Origin: Corallochytrium limacisporum
Taxonomy: Eukaryota; Opisthokonta
NCBI GenBank assembly: GCA_002811645.1
Contig: PDIP01000095.1
Location: 1 to 38,002 of the forward strand
Length of the DNA stretch: 38,002 nucleotides
Reading direction: 5' to 3'
Every line of letters begins with the position of its first letter. The stretch's first letter is position 1. Below are positions 27,255 to 37,888 of this stretch, piece after piece. The notes beneath the pieces are model-generated. The model was not told the DNA's origin. It saw only the letters and a program-made list of their open reading frames with translations, and made no database searches. Position numbers and translations under genes: made by a program.

Positions 27255-29480
27255 ATGGAGGACGAAGAAAAGTTTCCGGCGCGTCAGCCAAGTCCACGGC
27301 TTGTTGTCACCAAAGACAGCAGTGAACATGCCGACGACGGGGAAACTTCAGTAAAAGATAGTGATTTCGACATAGAAGAAGTTATTCCTCACAAGAAGAC
27401 TCTGCGAAAAAGCCCACGAGAACGTGTTCGGAGCCGCAGAATAACGGACGAGATATCAACGGACGAAGATGAAGAAGACGTTGACGCCGACGGCCTCGAA
27501 TCAGAGGGGTCCAATTCAAGTATGGAAGCTAGAAAGCAGGCCCAGGCGGTGGCTGCTGCTACCAGGTCAACGGTAAAGCAAACACCAAATATTGACGACG
27601 AAGGGGAGTCCGAACTGAAGGAGGAAGAAGACGATCTGAAGGCGGATCCATCTACGCAGCACAGAAAAGCAGCCCTTGAGGCAAGTAATTCCCCATTACA
27701 CATCAAGAACGCGTCCAACGGGAAGGCAGCCAGTGAGCGTCGCAAGGTGGACAGCGACAGTGCCAGCAGGCTGTCTGCGGGCCGTTCTCGGGCCATCTCG
27801 TCTGGAATTTTGACACAAGGCAGTGCTGATGCAGCTTTAAGTGCGGGGAAAAAGAATTTATGTGGGCTGAATGCTCCTCGTAGCAATGCACAACAGATCC
27901 TGATGAGCGGCAAGGACCCTCGGGCGAAATATGATGAGCTCGTGGCGAACACAAGGTCATCCGCCAATGCCGCATCCTTGCGGTTCGATGGACGTTCAGG
28001 ATTCCCGGCATCGGACTATGGTGACTCTTCGCGGGTGCCGACTTCTCTTGTAGCTCGCAAAGCACCCAAAGGTCATGAGACAATGCCAATGCCCTCCGAC
28101 ACATTTCGTGACCGGATTCGTGACCGGGTCAACAGAGCAACATCCAGTGATAGTGACGCAGTGCCACTGCAAAAAGTAGAGAGTCAAAGCTTCTTTAGGT
28201 CTGCTTTAGCATGGCTCACGGGGAATAAGAAGGAAAAGCCTGACCGTCCAAAGGCCGCTTTCACCATTGGTTCCGATGGCGAGAACCAGGCCGCCCTAAC
28301 CCCGGAAACGGAGGCACTGTACATGAGCTTGAACAGCCCTATGTCCGAGGACGCGACTGAGTCAGAGCACGTGCGTAAACCAGCGCCTTTCTGGCGGGTA
28401 ACAGTCCTTAGTTTCTGTGTGCTCATCGTCGCTCTGATCTACACGTATCAGAGACGAGTACACTATCTGAGCTATGTTGAGGACAAAGTGCTGAAACTGG
28501 CAGAACCACGGGTTGTAATTGATGATGCTGGTGCCATGTGGCAGCATTGGGATCTACCGTGCACTGCAGGCCGGCAGAACACAGAAAGCAGTGCCGTAGC
28601 GGAAGACGATGACAGTGCTTCCGGGAAAGCATCACAACACAACTGTGTTCGGATGGTCGTGGACGGCCTGTTCAGCAATGAGTTGCTTGACCAACTGAAG
28701 GTCTTAACGGACATGTTCGTGACACTTGGAGCTACCAACGAGGCCATGCTCGAATGTGCTTACCTTGATATTCACCGGCTTGGCTTAGTGCGGGGCACAG
28801 ATGTGATAGACATCCGTCGGCTGGAGGGTGCGCCGCAAATGAAAGCTGAAGGTCGGGAAGCTATCAAGTTTGTAGCTGAGACCGTGCGGGACGCGGTACG
28901 GCAGGCACTGTACGGACTGGATAGCAAGGCATCAACTGACAGTGATACCGACCAACAGGATCTGTACTTCACTTCACCAACGTTCGTAGCTCACTGCTCA
29001 AACCATACACTTCGCTTTCTTGCGCAAGAACGAGAGGAGAGTGTCCTCGCTAAAAGGCTCGGTAAGGTCAGCAAGAAAAGCAAGAAAGGTGGCACCGTTC
29101 GGGACAAACTGCTCGCGGCCCAACTCAACTACTGGCATCCGCACATGAGCCCCATGCTATGGCAGAGTGGCACGATGATGGCAATCCTACAACTAGGGGA
29201 CCCTTCCGTAGAGTTCTCTGGCGGAGATATCGTCCTCCACGACAGCGCGGAAAACGAACACATCCTTGATGCACGCAAGGGCCGCCTGGTAGTACTTTCA
29301 GTTGGCCCGGAAAACGACTGGAGTGTATCCCATATCCTTACAGGCACCTCGAACGCCGTCTTCTTCACCTTCACTCATGAGGCCGTGTACGGCATCTACA
29401 GTCACCTTCTCTACGGTGAGGCCCCCGCGAGTCAGGGAAACGGTTTCACTCAGACCACAAGTAGCGAAAGTGGGAAGTGA
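27255..29480 (+). CDS. Type II membrane protein with degenerate prolyl-4-hydroxylase-like domain
   Basis: A 741-residue protein. Residues 1-375 are disordered, with acidic (DEDEEDVDADG), basic and Ser-rich tracts. A single hydrophobic segment at about 381-403 (RVTVLSFCVLIVALIYTYQRR) is flanked by arginines, giving a type II topology with the C-terminal domain in the lumen. The last third (about 465-725) resembles 2-oxoglutarate/Fe(II) prolyl-4-hydroxylase-like domains such as OGFOD3: LNYWHPHMS, then VEFSGGDIVLHD, ILDARKGRLVVLSVGPEN and ILTGTSNAVFFTFT. The iron and cosubstrate residues are not kept: HxD reads H630-M-S632, the distal His of EN-x-H is Trp689 (His693 is out of place), and the Arg of the G-x-R motif is Ser699. 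It is probably a non-enzymatic member. Assignment rests on the double-stranded beta-helix pattern and needs profile confirmation. Confidence 0.65.
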   Translation: MEDEEKFPARQPSPRLVVTKDSSEHADDGETSVKDSDFDIEEVIPHKKTLRKSPRERVRSRRITDEISTDEDEEDVDADGLESEGSNSSMEARKQAQAVAAATRSTVKQTPNIDDEGESELKEEEDDLKADPSTQHRKAALEASNSPLHIKNASNGKAASERRKVDSDSASRLSAGRSRAISSGILTQGSADAALSAGKKNLCGLNAPRSNAQQILMSGKDPRAKYDELVANTRSSANAASLRFDGRSGFPASDYGDSSRVPTSLVARKAPKGHETMPMPSDTFRDRIRDRVNRATSSDSDAVPLQKVESQSFFRSALAWLTGNKKEKPDRPKAAFTIGSDGENQAALTPETEALYMSLNSPMSEDATESEHVRKPAPFWRVTVLSFCVLIVALIYTYQRRVHYLSYVEDKVLKLAEPRVVIDDAGAMWQHWDLPCTAGRQNTESSAVAEDDDSASGKASQHNCVRMVVDGLFSNELLDQLKVLTDMFVTLGATNEAMLECAYLDIHRLGLVRGTDVIDIRRLEGAPQMKAEGREAIKFVAETVRDAVRQALYGLDSKASTDSDTDQQDLYFTSPTFVAHCSNHTLRFLAQEREESVLAKRLGKVSKKSKKGGTVRDKLLAAQLNYWHPHMSPMLWQSGTMMAILQLGDPSVEFSGGDIVLHDSAENEHILDARKGRLVVLSVGPENDWSVSHILTGTSNAVFFTFTHEAVYGIYSHLLYGEAPASQGNGFTQTTSSESGK

Positions 29481-29995
29481 ATAGCTTGAGCACCATCAAC
29501 AGATATGAATTTGTATATGGATAGATCCGTTGCAATAGACGCGTGAACACAATACATATGCTGAGATCCAGTGGCGTTGCCAGGGATCTCGACCTTCAGC
29601 TCTTCTCTCTCCCTCTCGGGGTCGGCCTCTCCCTCTGTCTCTCCCTCTAACGGGGGCCTTACGGCTCTCTCGCTCCCTGTTTTCCACCACGTCCAGCCGA
29701 TTTGCCCTTGTGAGTCGGTGATTGGGGGCGAGCGGGACCCCCGAGGTGTGTGTTGCCCGGAGTTAGGGCACGCACGGGGAGAGGGTGGCCGGTCTCGTGG
29801 TCCACGATTTGTCTGTCGTGCCTTGTACGATTCGAGTGTTCATCGGTTGGGTACTTTGGAGAGACAAACAGACCGCGATGTTTCATTTGACTTTACAGCC
29901 AGGCGTAGGTGATGTAATAGTGTGTGGCTCAAGGTATGTGATATACTAGTACTAAACTTGGGTCACTGGTAGTGTAAAATCGTTGTGGGAACAAC
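29481..29995. other. Intergenic region with CT-rich tract
   Basis: 515 bases between the P4H-like and deacetylase genes. A pyrimidine-rich, imperfect CTC/CT tract covers about 29598-29650. No gene or RNA recognised. It presumably includes the deacetylase promoter. Confidence 0.45.
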
Positions 29996-31234
29996 ATGAG
30001 ATCCGTACTTTCAGTAGCCGTAGCTACGAGGGCCACCCGTTCTCTGCGGATGCGGATAGCCACTAGCCAGCATTTTGGAGCAGCGTACACACCGTTCAGC
30101 ACAACCACCACCAAACGGTGGCAAGAGCGCGTGAAAAAGGAGCCGGTCCGGCGGCCGGTGACTTTGTTCTACTCCGACTACGCAGAGGTACCCATGCCAG
30201 AGGGCCACCGGTTCCCAATGCATAAATACCGCATGGTGCGAGAGACCCTGCAGAAAGAGACAGAGCAGTGGGTGGCGAAGAAGCAGACAGAGGCCGAGAG
30301 CACAGCCGCTGGGGGCGACGATTCAGAGGCTCATGGATACACTTCATTTGATGATGTGCACAAGGAGGATCAGTGGCGAACCATTTCAGAGTTCAAGGAG
30401 GCACCGTACGCAACCGAAGCGGACCTGCTCCTCGCCCACAGTCCAGACTATGTTCGTCGCGTGCTGGCGAATGATCTGACAAAAGCCGAGCGGCGCCGAA
30501 TAGGTATCCCATCTGACAGTCCTGAGGCTATCGCTCGCGCCCTGGCATCGACTGGTGGCACGGTTGCGGCCCTGCATGCCGCTATGCGCTCCCCGATCGG
30601 CCTCAGTGCTCAGGTGGCCGGCGGTACGCACCATGCTGGGCCGGATTTTGGAGCCGGTTTCTGTGTCTTCAACGATTTGGCTGTGGCAGCCCGGGTCGCA
30701 CTCAGGGATTATCCGAACATAACCAAAGTGCTTGTGCTTGATCTCGACGTTCACCAGGGCGACGGCACCGCACAGATCCTAGGAGCGGGTCTGGGAGAAG
30801 AAGAGGACAAGCGCATTTGCACGTTTAGCATGCACGGACGGACAAATTTCCCTTTGCGCAAGAGCGAAAAGGGCACCTTCGACGTCGAACTTGATGACGA
30901 CATGGAGGACACAGAGTATCTGTCCTACCTTGCGGAATGGATTCCTTTGCTCTTCCAAATGTTCCAACCGCAGTTGGTATTCTATCAAGCTGGCGTTGAT
31001 CCCCTGAAGGAGGACTCATTGGGCAAGTTGAGTCTGACACGAGATGGTCTGAAGCGTCGGAATGCCATGGTCTACTCTGCGTGCCACCAACAAGGGGCAC
31101 GCCTGGTAGTGACCATGGGCGGGGGCTATACGAAACCGATCGACACAACGGTAGAGTGCCACGCCGACGTGTACCGACAGCTGCTTCAACATGCTGCGAA
31201 AGATAGATTGACTGGACTGGTGTTCTCACTGTGA
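29996..31234 (+). CDS. Histone-deacetylase-family amidohydrolase with mitochondrial presequence
   Basis: A 412-residue zinc amidohydrolase of the HDAC/AcuC/acetylpolyamine-amidohydrolase superfamily, of the short class IV or bacterial-like type. The active-site signature is complete: GGTHHAGPDFGAGFCVFND with the paired His212 and His213, LDLDVHQGDGTAQI with the zinc ligands Asp251 and His253, YQAGVDPLKEDSLG with the third ligand Asp335, and MGGGY with the catalytic Tyr378. Residues 1-50 are Arg/Ser/Thr rich and free of acids (MRSVLSVAVATRATRSLRMR), suggesting import into mitochondria, where it would deacylate proteins or small molecules rather than histones; this is inference. An extra Ala/Glu-rich insert near 85-110 is unusual. 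The gene is convergent with the LKR/SDH gene, 164 bp apart, which may be coincidental. Confidence 0.92.
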   Translation: MRSVLSVAVATRATRSLRMRIATSQHFGAAYTPFSTTTTKRWQERVKKEPVRRPVTLFYSDYAEVPMPEGHRFPMHKYRMVRETLQKETEQWVAKKQTEAESTAAGGDDSEAHGYTSFDDVHKEDQWRTISEFKEAPYATEADLLLAHSPDYVRRVLANDLTKAERRRIGIPSDSPEAIARALASTGGTVAALHAAMRSPIGLSAQVAGGTHHAGPDFGAGFCVFNDLAVAARVALRDYPNITKVLVLDLDVHQGDGTAQILGAGLGEEEDKRICTFSMHGRTNFPLRKSEKGTFDVELDDDMEDTEYLSYLAEWIPLLFQMFQPQLVFYQAGVDPLKEDSLGKLSLTRDGLKRRNAMVYSACHQQGARLVVTMGGGYTKPIDTTVECHADVYRQLLQHAAKDRLTGLVFSL

Positions 31235-31398
31235 GAAATAGATCTGTGTACAATAGGAATTAAGACAGCGTTGTCCATGACTATTGAAACTCTATTAACA
31301 CTATGTATCTACAGGCCGATGCCAGAGCACACAGATTGGGAACATCCATGCTATTAGTACAGAAAGACTTATTGTCCTGATTCCATAGTACTCTCTTT

Positions 31399-34300
31399 TC
31401 ACTTCTTGGGAGCAGGCTTGACCGAAACCTCGTCTTTCCATTGAATGCCGCTGTCCCACAGACGGTCCAGGATAGGTTCGTACCAGACATCCCGCAGGGG
31501 GCGCACAACTCCAACAATACCATCGTCCCCGTGGTCTTTCGGTTTAACCTTGCCCTCTAAAATAAGCGTCACTGCCATGGCAGCAGGCAGCCCTACAGTA
31601 GTGGCCATGGCCGTCTCTCCGCTGGGATCGCCGTTCATGACCAGATTGCATTTGTGGTGCTGCTCGAGGCCTTGCTTCGCCAGCTCCGGATCGCTGTGCA
31701 CCACTTCGTGGGTCATCAGCACGGCGTCACGTTCCGACGGCCGGTAAGCCATGCGACTCTCGAACAGGACAGACAGGGCGTCCAAAGGACTCAGACGGGC
31801 CGGACCGGACGTCGGCACATGCGCTGATCCCACCACATGAGTAGAACTGCCTTTCAACCCGTCGAGAAGACCAATCCATTCGATAGCCTGCATGCAGCGG
31901 TCGATCTCGGACGCATTACCTTGAAGAGTGTTATCCAGTAGCTTGCCAATGGCATCTCTTAGCTTCGTCTCTGACACGTCCTCGTGTGATTTAGCACCGA
32001 GCATGCACCACCCTGTTAGATCTGACCAGGTGTTGATCCATTCAGGTACACTACCTGCCTGGTTCTGGTCCTTGAGCAGTGCCATACCCTGAATGCAGCG
32101 CAGCAGATTTGAGAATCCGGCGTATCGCAGAGTGCCACGGAACATGGTGCGTGGCGGGTTCTTGTCCAAGCCGTAGAGAGGTTCGTACTGCAGTGCGTCG
32201 CGGTTCGGCAGACCTTCCAATGCATATCCAGGGTAAAGATTGGTGGACATCGCGTGGCCGAATAGTGCCCCACCAGCCTCAACTTCCTTCAACTGTCCTT
32301 CCCAGCGGTACTTCGCGGGATTTAAACCTGCCGTTAGTACGCCGCGGGGGCTCCAACTGAACTTGTAGCCGAGCGGATTGTCACTGGCCTCTGGGGCAGG
32401 CAGACCACCACACCAACTGATGTACGATGTCACGGAACCACCCTTTTCCGTGATGCCATCGATGAGTTGCATACTAAGAAGATGGTCAATGCCAGGATCG
32501 AGACCGATCTCGTTGACTATTGTAATACCTTTCTCCCTGGCTTCCTTGTCGAGAGCAGCCATCTCCGGCGACACATAAGAGGCGGTGACCATGGGCTTAC
32601 CATGCTTGATACACGCCTTGGCCACTAAGGGATGCAGTGGTGCGGGCAGTAAGCTCACCGCAATGTCGTGGCTGGCCACAGCATGTGCCAATCCGTTCGC
32701 ATCCCGTGCGGCATCGAGGAATGAAGCCTTACACTTTTCCGGGTTGACTCTCTTCACCAGGGCCTCTGCCTCCTGCATATCAGCCGCAGCGACCGTAATA
32801 TCATAGGACAGGCCACCAGCGCCATGAGTTTTGGTGAAGCGCTCATCAACCAGATACTGTAGCATGGGGCCCACAACCCTGCCCGAACCGAGCACCAGTA
32901 CCTTCTTTCGACTCGAGGCCAAGCTGCGTTCTCGATCCTTGCGCAGGTCTGTGATGTACTTGTATCGTGGGGTCAGATTGCCTTTCGTTGTCATGATAGC
33001 GTTACCAATCTCGCCATTGAGCTCCACAACATCTCCCTTACGACCCTTGTTGGTTACGTCCTGAGACAAGGTGCCGGTGGCAGTCAAGACGCTCTTCTTC
33101 GTTCCCTCAGCGGTCACCTGCTTAAAACTGAACCCATGAGCGGGATCCAGTTCGGCCACATCTTCAATGAGCGGGCTTAACATGTCACCGAAATGCTTGG
33201 AAGCATCCACTGGCAGCTGTGCTGGAAGATTGTCAATGGCAACAATAGGAATACCTGGGGCCTCAATGTCACACAGGGCACTCTCTCGCTGGGTCACTGG
33301 ATCGTAAACGTAGAAGGGCAGATCAATGGTCGTAGTCTTCGTCATGAACTCAATACTGCCACCCGGATCTGCACTGATGTCCGCAATGCCCAGCAGCCGA
33401 CGGCGATCCTCCTGCCAAATCTTTTTCATTTGGTCCTTGGTGATCAAGCGCGGGTACCGTTCGTCCCAGTACAAGCAGTTGACGATCGCACTCGCGTACG
33501 GCGCAATGGTGCGATGAAAGTCACTCTTATACTTCTGTGGGTTCTCAAAGTAATCTGCAGTCGACTTCAGTGGCTCCTTCTTCTTCCGATCGATGACATA
33601 GTCCTTGCTGCTGACCTTGACACCGTAGACGGTCTTGTTGTCCCATCCACCTTCCTCCATCAGGGTTTCCATTTGTGATGGCCGTAGATACTGATGGGGC
33701 AGTTCCTCGAAAATTTCCTGGGCGCCCTTACTCACACTTCCCGATGCTCCTGTGAAAACAAGGATAAGCGGGCCGAAACGCTCCGGAACACCCTGGGTCT
33801 GAATGGCCTTGCCGAGGCCTCGGATTGCCTGCTGAGCAGCCTTGAGATCCTGAAAACCGTGAGCTGGTGGTACGTTCATGAGGGGACTGCGGTATCCTTG
33901 GCTGAGCAGCCGCAGACCCAGCATGTGCAGCAAATCAATCATACCTGCCATACCTGCAAACTTGCCGAACTTCACAGATCTGTCCCCTGTCTTCTGGTCC
34001 ACGAGCATCTCGTAGTCTATCAAATTGATCCTCAGCCGCAGAAGTTCATCCAACAGTTCCATATTATACGGCTGTGCTTTCACTGTGTGGCTGAAGAACA
34101 TGTAGGTACGTTCTGGGAGAAGATCATTGATGTCGACTTCCTTCACACCAAGGATCACCGAGGCTGGGCTCAGGTCTTCTGTGATCCTGGCGCCCACTTC
34201 ACGGTAGGAGTCATCGGAAGCACATCGCAGTGAACTCGGCTGCACCAGGATCTCTTTCACTGCACCCTTCTTCAGGAGCTTCTTGACATGCTGAGGCAGC

Positions 34301-34455
34301 AAAGGGACTCGCTGCTCCCATTTGCCCTTGTTCTCGCGCCTGATGCCAATGACACGCGCCTGCGGCTGGGAATTTGGCACCCTACTCGCAAAGCTCCTCC
34401 ACAGCAGCTGATTGAATGGCGCATGTGCCGCCGTTGGTGGCCTACGCGTCAACAT
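31399..34455 (-). CDS. AASS: Bifunctional lysine-ketoglutarate reductase / saccharopine dehydrogenase
   Basis: A 1018-residue fused enzyme of mitochondrial lysine breakdown by the saccharopine route. The first 25 residues (MLTRRPPTAAHAPFNQLLWR) are a mitochondrial presequence. The LKR half (about 33-480) carries VIGIRRENKGKWEQRVPL, the KxH region (FFSHTVKAQPYN), LIDYEMLVD and ILVFTGASGSVSKGAQEIF; it condenses lysine with 2-oxoglutarate into saccharopine. The SDH half (about 517-1010) starts with the Rossmann motif VLVLGSGRVVGP (520-530) and continues with DPGIDHLLSMQLID and SYISWCGGLPAPEASDNPLGYKFSWSP; it splits saccharopine into aminoadipic semialdehyde and glutamate. Length and order fit animal, plant and protist AASS. 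Fungi use separate enzymes in the opposite, biosynthetic direction, so this gene argues against a typical fungal source. Both halves look intact. Confidence 0.97.
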   Translation of the reverse strand: MLTRRPPTAAHAPFNQLLWRSFASRVPNSQPQARVIGIRRENKGKWEQRVPLLPQHVKKLLKKGAVKEILVQPSSLRCASDDSYREVGARITEDLSPASVILGVKEVDINDLLPERTYMFFSHTVKAQPYNMELLDELLRLRINLIDYEMLVDQKTGDRSVKFGKFAGMAGMIDLLHMLGLRLLSQGYRSPLMNVPPAHGFQDLKAAQQAIRGLGKAIQTQGVPERFGPLILVFTGASGSVSKGAQEIFEELPHQYLRPSQMETLMEEGGWDNKTVYGVKVSSKDYVIDRKKKEPLKSTADYFENPQKYKSDFHRTIAPYASAIVNCLYWDERYPRLITKDQMKKIWQEDRRRLLGIADISADPGGSIEFMTKTTTIDLPFYVYDPVTQRESALCDIEAPGIPIVAIDNLPAQLPVDASKHFGDMLSPLIEDVAELDPAHGFSFKQVTAEGTKKSVLTATGTLSQDVTNKGRKGDVVELNGEIGNAIMTTKGNLTPRYKYITDLRKDRERSLASSRKKVLVLGSGRVVGPMLQYLVDERFTKTHGAGGLSYDITVAAADMQEAEALVKRVNPEKCKASFLDAARDANGLAHAVASHDIAVSLLPAPLHPLVAKACIKHGKPMVTASYVSPEMAALDKEAREKGITIVNEIGLDPGIDHLLSMQLIDGITEKGGSVTSYISWCGGLPAPEASDNPLGYKFSWSPRGVLTAGLNPAKYRWEGQLKEVEAGGALFGHAMSTNLYPGYALEGLPNRDALQYEPLYGLDKNPPRTMFRGTLRYAGFSNLLRCIQGMALLKDQNQAGSVPEWINTWSDLTGWCMLGAKSHEDVSETKLRDAIGKLLDNTLQGNASEIDRCMQAIEWIGLLDGLKGSSTHVVGSAHVPTSGPARLSPLDALSVLFESRMAYRPSERDAVLMTHEVVHSDPELAKQGLEQHHKCNLVMNGDPSGETAMATTVGLPAAMAVTLILEGKVKPKDHGDDGIVGVVRPLRDVWYEPILDRLWDSGIQWKDEVSVKPAPKK

Positions 34456-35217
34456 CGTGCGCCTGTATGGTCTGCTGCAGGAATTCTACTATCTACAGTA
34501 CCACACCTCTCAGCCTACATGCCATACAAACCCCTGCGTCAGCCATATCATGGTCTCTACTGACTCCCATCGGGGACCGATCGGACCACGTGAAGATATG
34601 CCCTGTGAAATATACCTGCCACGGTGATCACTATGCACACGCGCACCGTACGCACTCTGTACGCACTTCCGTACACCCCTAATCCAGACGAAGACTCTGC
34701 ACTACCAACGTGCACCGTGTGTTATGGTTTTTTCCTCCTCCTTCGTCATCGGGGCACAACAGCGTACAATCGCGTCATCAGCGCTACCAATCTTCCTGCA
34801 CCCGGACCGAGATACTCGGGCATAGCGGCACAACCCCCACCACCTCACTCAAGAAAATACTGGCTTGCCCAGTATTACACACAGTGCGAGCGGCGTTGAA
34901 GGGGGGGCGGAGCGGTGAGTCCTAACTCAAAAGGGGAGGGGGGGGACCTGTTCTCTTCGGGCAGGAGACTATTTTCAAACCTCTCTCCGTCGCGCCCCTT
35001 GGCCCTGAGGAAAAACACCCGGACGAGAACTAAGAAAATACTTTCGCACAGTTTTGTGTGCAGAACCTTTTGGTGTGTGGCTATCACGGTCGGTCGGTCG
35101 CAGTTTTAATATTGTTTCAATTCCTTTTTGGGGTTCCGCGGGGGTGGGGGAGGGGAGGGTTTACACTCTGTGTACTAGCGCATGCATCGCTTTTGCTTTC
35201 GTAACTCTGCTCGCTAG

Positions 35218-35220
<3 letters not shown>

Positions 35221-35253
<33 letters not shown>
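35221..35253. repeat. (TC)n microsatellite
   Basis: Perfect TC dinucleotide repeat of about 16 units, followed 24 bases later by a (CA)n tract. Confidence 0.95.
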
Positions 35254-35256
<3 letters not shown>

Positions 35257-35276
35257 CTTTCTTACTTCTCTCACCT

Positions 35277-35294
35277 CACACACACACACACACA
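35277..35294. repeat. (CA)n microsatellite
   Basis: Nine CA units close to the preceding (TC)n repeat. Confidence 0.95.
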
Positions 35295-36820
35295 GCCTCG
35301 GCGGGCACGGAGACTGCTACCGGCCGTCCGAACGCGCGAACGGTTGGTGGTAGAAATCAATAACAAAAAAGGTGGGCAGAAACGAGAAAGAGCGGGACAA
35401 AAGAGTCGCAGGCAGCAGAGAAGGGCGAAGGTCAAGAACCCCCCCCCCCATTCCCGCCTCCCTGCGTGGGGATCCCATTATTCCCGGGCGGGGTGTGGGG
35501 GCACCCGGAAATCAGTGGCAGTTGCTGCGCTGAACAACAGAGATGGGCATGGTGCCTGCAGGTGTGCATGCATGGCGGATGGTCTTTTTCTGGATTCAAT
35601 GGAGGTCCTCTGTATGGCGGGGTGGCGAAGGGCTCCTGCCAGTGCCATGCTGGAGAAGATCTGCAGACTGGCTTTTCCACACCCCAGGTGTTTCTGACCC
35701 AGGGACTGAAAGTCGAGAAAACCAGAGCCGTGGACAGATCGTTTCCCCTTGGCATGGTTTGATCAATTCCACATGAGCATCAGAGCCGGTCCAAGAATGC
35801 ATATGGAGGATCCGTGTACGACGACAACAACGAAGGTGCTGGACTATGCTTGTCAAGCCGTGCTGGCCAATTCGCGTTGCACGGCCGGCGAATACTTCCC
35901 CTCGCCCCTGAGCACCGTTTAAAGAGAAACCCGCTCAGCGCATGATTGTTCTCTCCACCGATCATACATCTATTCCAAAACACACTAAACAATCACCCAC
36001 ATCCCCCACACCCACCGGGGGCGCTCCCGTGGCTGTTCTCTCTGCGTGTGCTGTTTGTATTTTTCGTTGATCGTGTGCGAACCTTGTCATCACACCGCCC
36101 CTGCTAAAAAAAGTCGTTTCGGGTGTCTAATGTGCAATGTGTGAATATAACGACCTGCTTGCGCCCAATGCGGCAGGTGTTAGCAAACTGAGAGTGGGCC
36201 ATGAATTGTCGTGCCAGCTGGGAGCTCCAAGATGATCTGATTTCCCACTTGCTATGGCCGTCGGGACATGGTGTTGACATGGTCCTAAATCCCTCATTGC
36301 CGTAGAAGGCAGGTCTTGGGCATGCTGGAATCAGTTTCGCGTGTTATCTCGCTTGACCCAACGGTACCCACTACACGCCGCGTCCGACTTTCTGATTACG
36401 TGCTGGGCAGATGAGCGCAGTCCCAGCAACAAACATGTACGGATATACACGAACATGCGCTCTAGTTGTATGAATGCATGTGCACTTTGAGGTTATGAAT
36501 TCCCTCAATCATACGCAGCGGGCTGCCCACACCACGGGACCATGTTCTGCTCGTCACACCCTTCCCTTTCGAACCCATTCATTGTGGTTTCTTTGGCAGG
36601 AAGGCCCGTGCAGAGAATCATAGCCCAGAGAGAGATTGAGAGGGGGCGAGCGAGAGTCCTTCACCTGTGACTCAACCAAGACTCGACCACGCGTCTGGTA
36701 CAGTCGGCATACAGACGGCTTCGCGTCTTCATTCGAAGCGAGAGAGATAGAGAGAATACAGGCAAACGGTAAAAAGCAATGAGAAGGAGTGAACGGTTGT
36801 ACCATAACATCGCATGGGGG

Positions 36821-36916
36821 TTCTCTCTCTCTCTCTCTCTCTCGCTCTCTCGCTCTCTCTCTCTCTCTCGCTCTCTCGGTCTCTCTCTCTCTCTCTCGCT
36901 CTCTCTCTCTCTCTTT
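36821..36916. repeat. (CT)n microsatellite with CTCG interruptions
   Basis: Nearly 100 bases of CT repeats with regular G interruptions (CTCGCTCT), followed by further imperfect CTCTCCC repeats to about 36995. Apparent open frames of alternating Arg/Glu or Ser/Leu here are artefacts of the repeat. Confidence 0.95.
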
Positions 36917-36995
36917 CGTGCTCTGCCCCCTCCCGCATCCGGCTCTCCCTCACCCCTTCTCTCTCCCACTCTCTCCCACTCTCCCTCTCTCTCGT

Positions 36996-37314
36996 CGACC
37001 TCCACACAACATCCTTCCGGTAGTGATGGTGTTTCATGAGTTAACACTTGCTACCCGCAACACCGGGAAGAGCGCGGTCAATCCCCGTCCTCCCCCCCTC
37101 CCCCCAAACTCTCCCGGTTGAGCGGATGGGCCTCGAAACACTGGGGCAGTAAGAAGGGATAGGGTATTGGTGGGGTTTCGACACATAATCTCTCTTCCCC
37201 ACGCCCCCCCCTCCCTTTTTTTTTTTCTCTTTCCTCAGTAACAGCTACAGTAGTACCACTGTCCAAGGGACCTTGTGTTGCGCACCCTCCGCCCACAAAC
37301 ACCTACCTCCCTCT
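36996..37314. other. Gene-free spacer between CT repeats
   Basis: About 320 bases including a C tract (37084-37105) and a poly-T run (37217-37227). No coding signal. Confidence 0.5.
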
Positions 37315-37315
37315 A

Positions 37316-37395
<80 letters not shown>

Positions 37396-37418
37396 TCTGT
37401 CTCTCCCTCTCTCTGTGT
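37315..37418. repeat. (CT)n microsatellite
   Basis: About 75 bases of nearly perfect CT dinucleotides followed by interrupted CTCTGT and CTCCCT units. Confidence 0.95.
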
Positions 37419-37885
37419 CTGTGGGTGTAAATATGTAATCTCATCGCGTACCACAGGCGGAACTATGTAACCTAATCCTTGGTTGGTGATATTACCTATT
37501 CGCACCTGGAAACGGAGAACGCACTTATCGCTTCGCAGTTTCCTACGCAAAATGCCAACCAACCAACCAAACCCCTCCCCAGCCCAAGTTTTGCAGTTTA
37601 TCTACTACTGGCAAGTACGCGTCTCGAGACAGAATAAAGCAAAATGAGTTGATATCAGATACACAAGTGAATACATCTAAAGCATAGTGAACACAGGGCA
37701 CCGAACAAAATGTAGTGAACACACACACATGCGCAGACGATGATTAAAGCAGAACCAAAAATAACTTGGTCGCCTTCCGTATTCCTCTGTGTCGTCGTAT
37801 ACTCAAACAATGAAGTCCTTAGAAAACGGGTTACCAAAAGACGACGAAAGAATAGATTAACTCTGGCTGCTCATTCTCTTTGCTT

Positions 37886-37888
<3 letters not shown>
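37419..37888. other. Gene-free region, right part
   Basis: 470 bases between CT repeats. An AATAAA hexamer at 37633 and several short open frames are the only features. No domain is recognisable. Confidence 0.45.

Larger units (their letters stand above)
34456..36820. other. Gene-free region, left part
   Basis: 2.4 kb beyond the LKR/SDH start. It should hold the LKR/SDH promoter near 34460-34700. Open frames here are short and contradictory between strands. Homopolymer runs (G at 34901-34946, C at 35441-35450) and microsatellites occur. No RNA gene recognised. Confidence 0.5.

Noticed and set aside
36661-37047. Long open frames of Arg-Glu or Ser-Leu repeats on both strands
   Set aside because: They are translations of (CT)n microsatellites, open in several frames at once, with no domain outside the repeat.
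37245-37562. Open frame with a long Arg-Glu repeat
   Set aside because: Same cause: a (CT)n repeat on the opposite strand.
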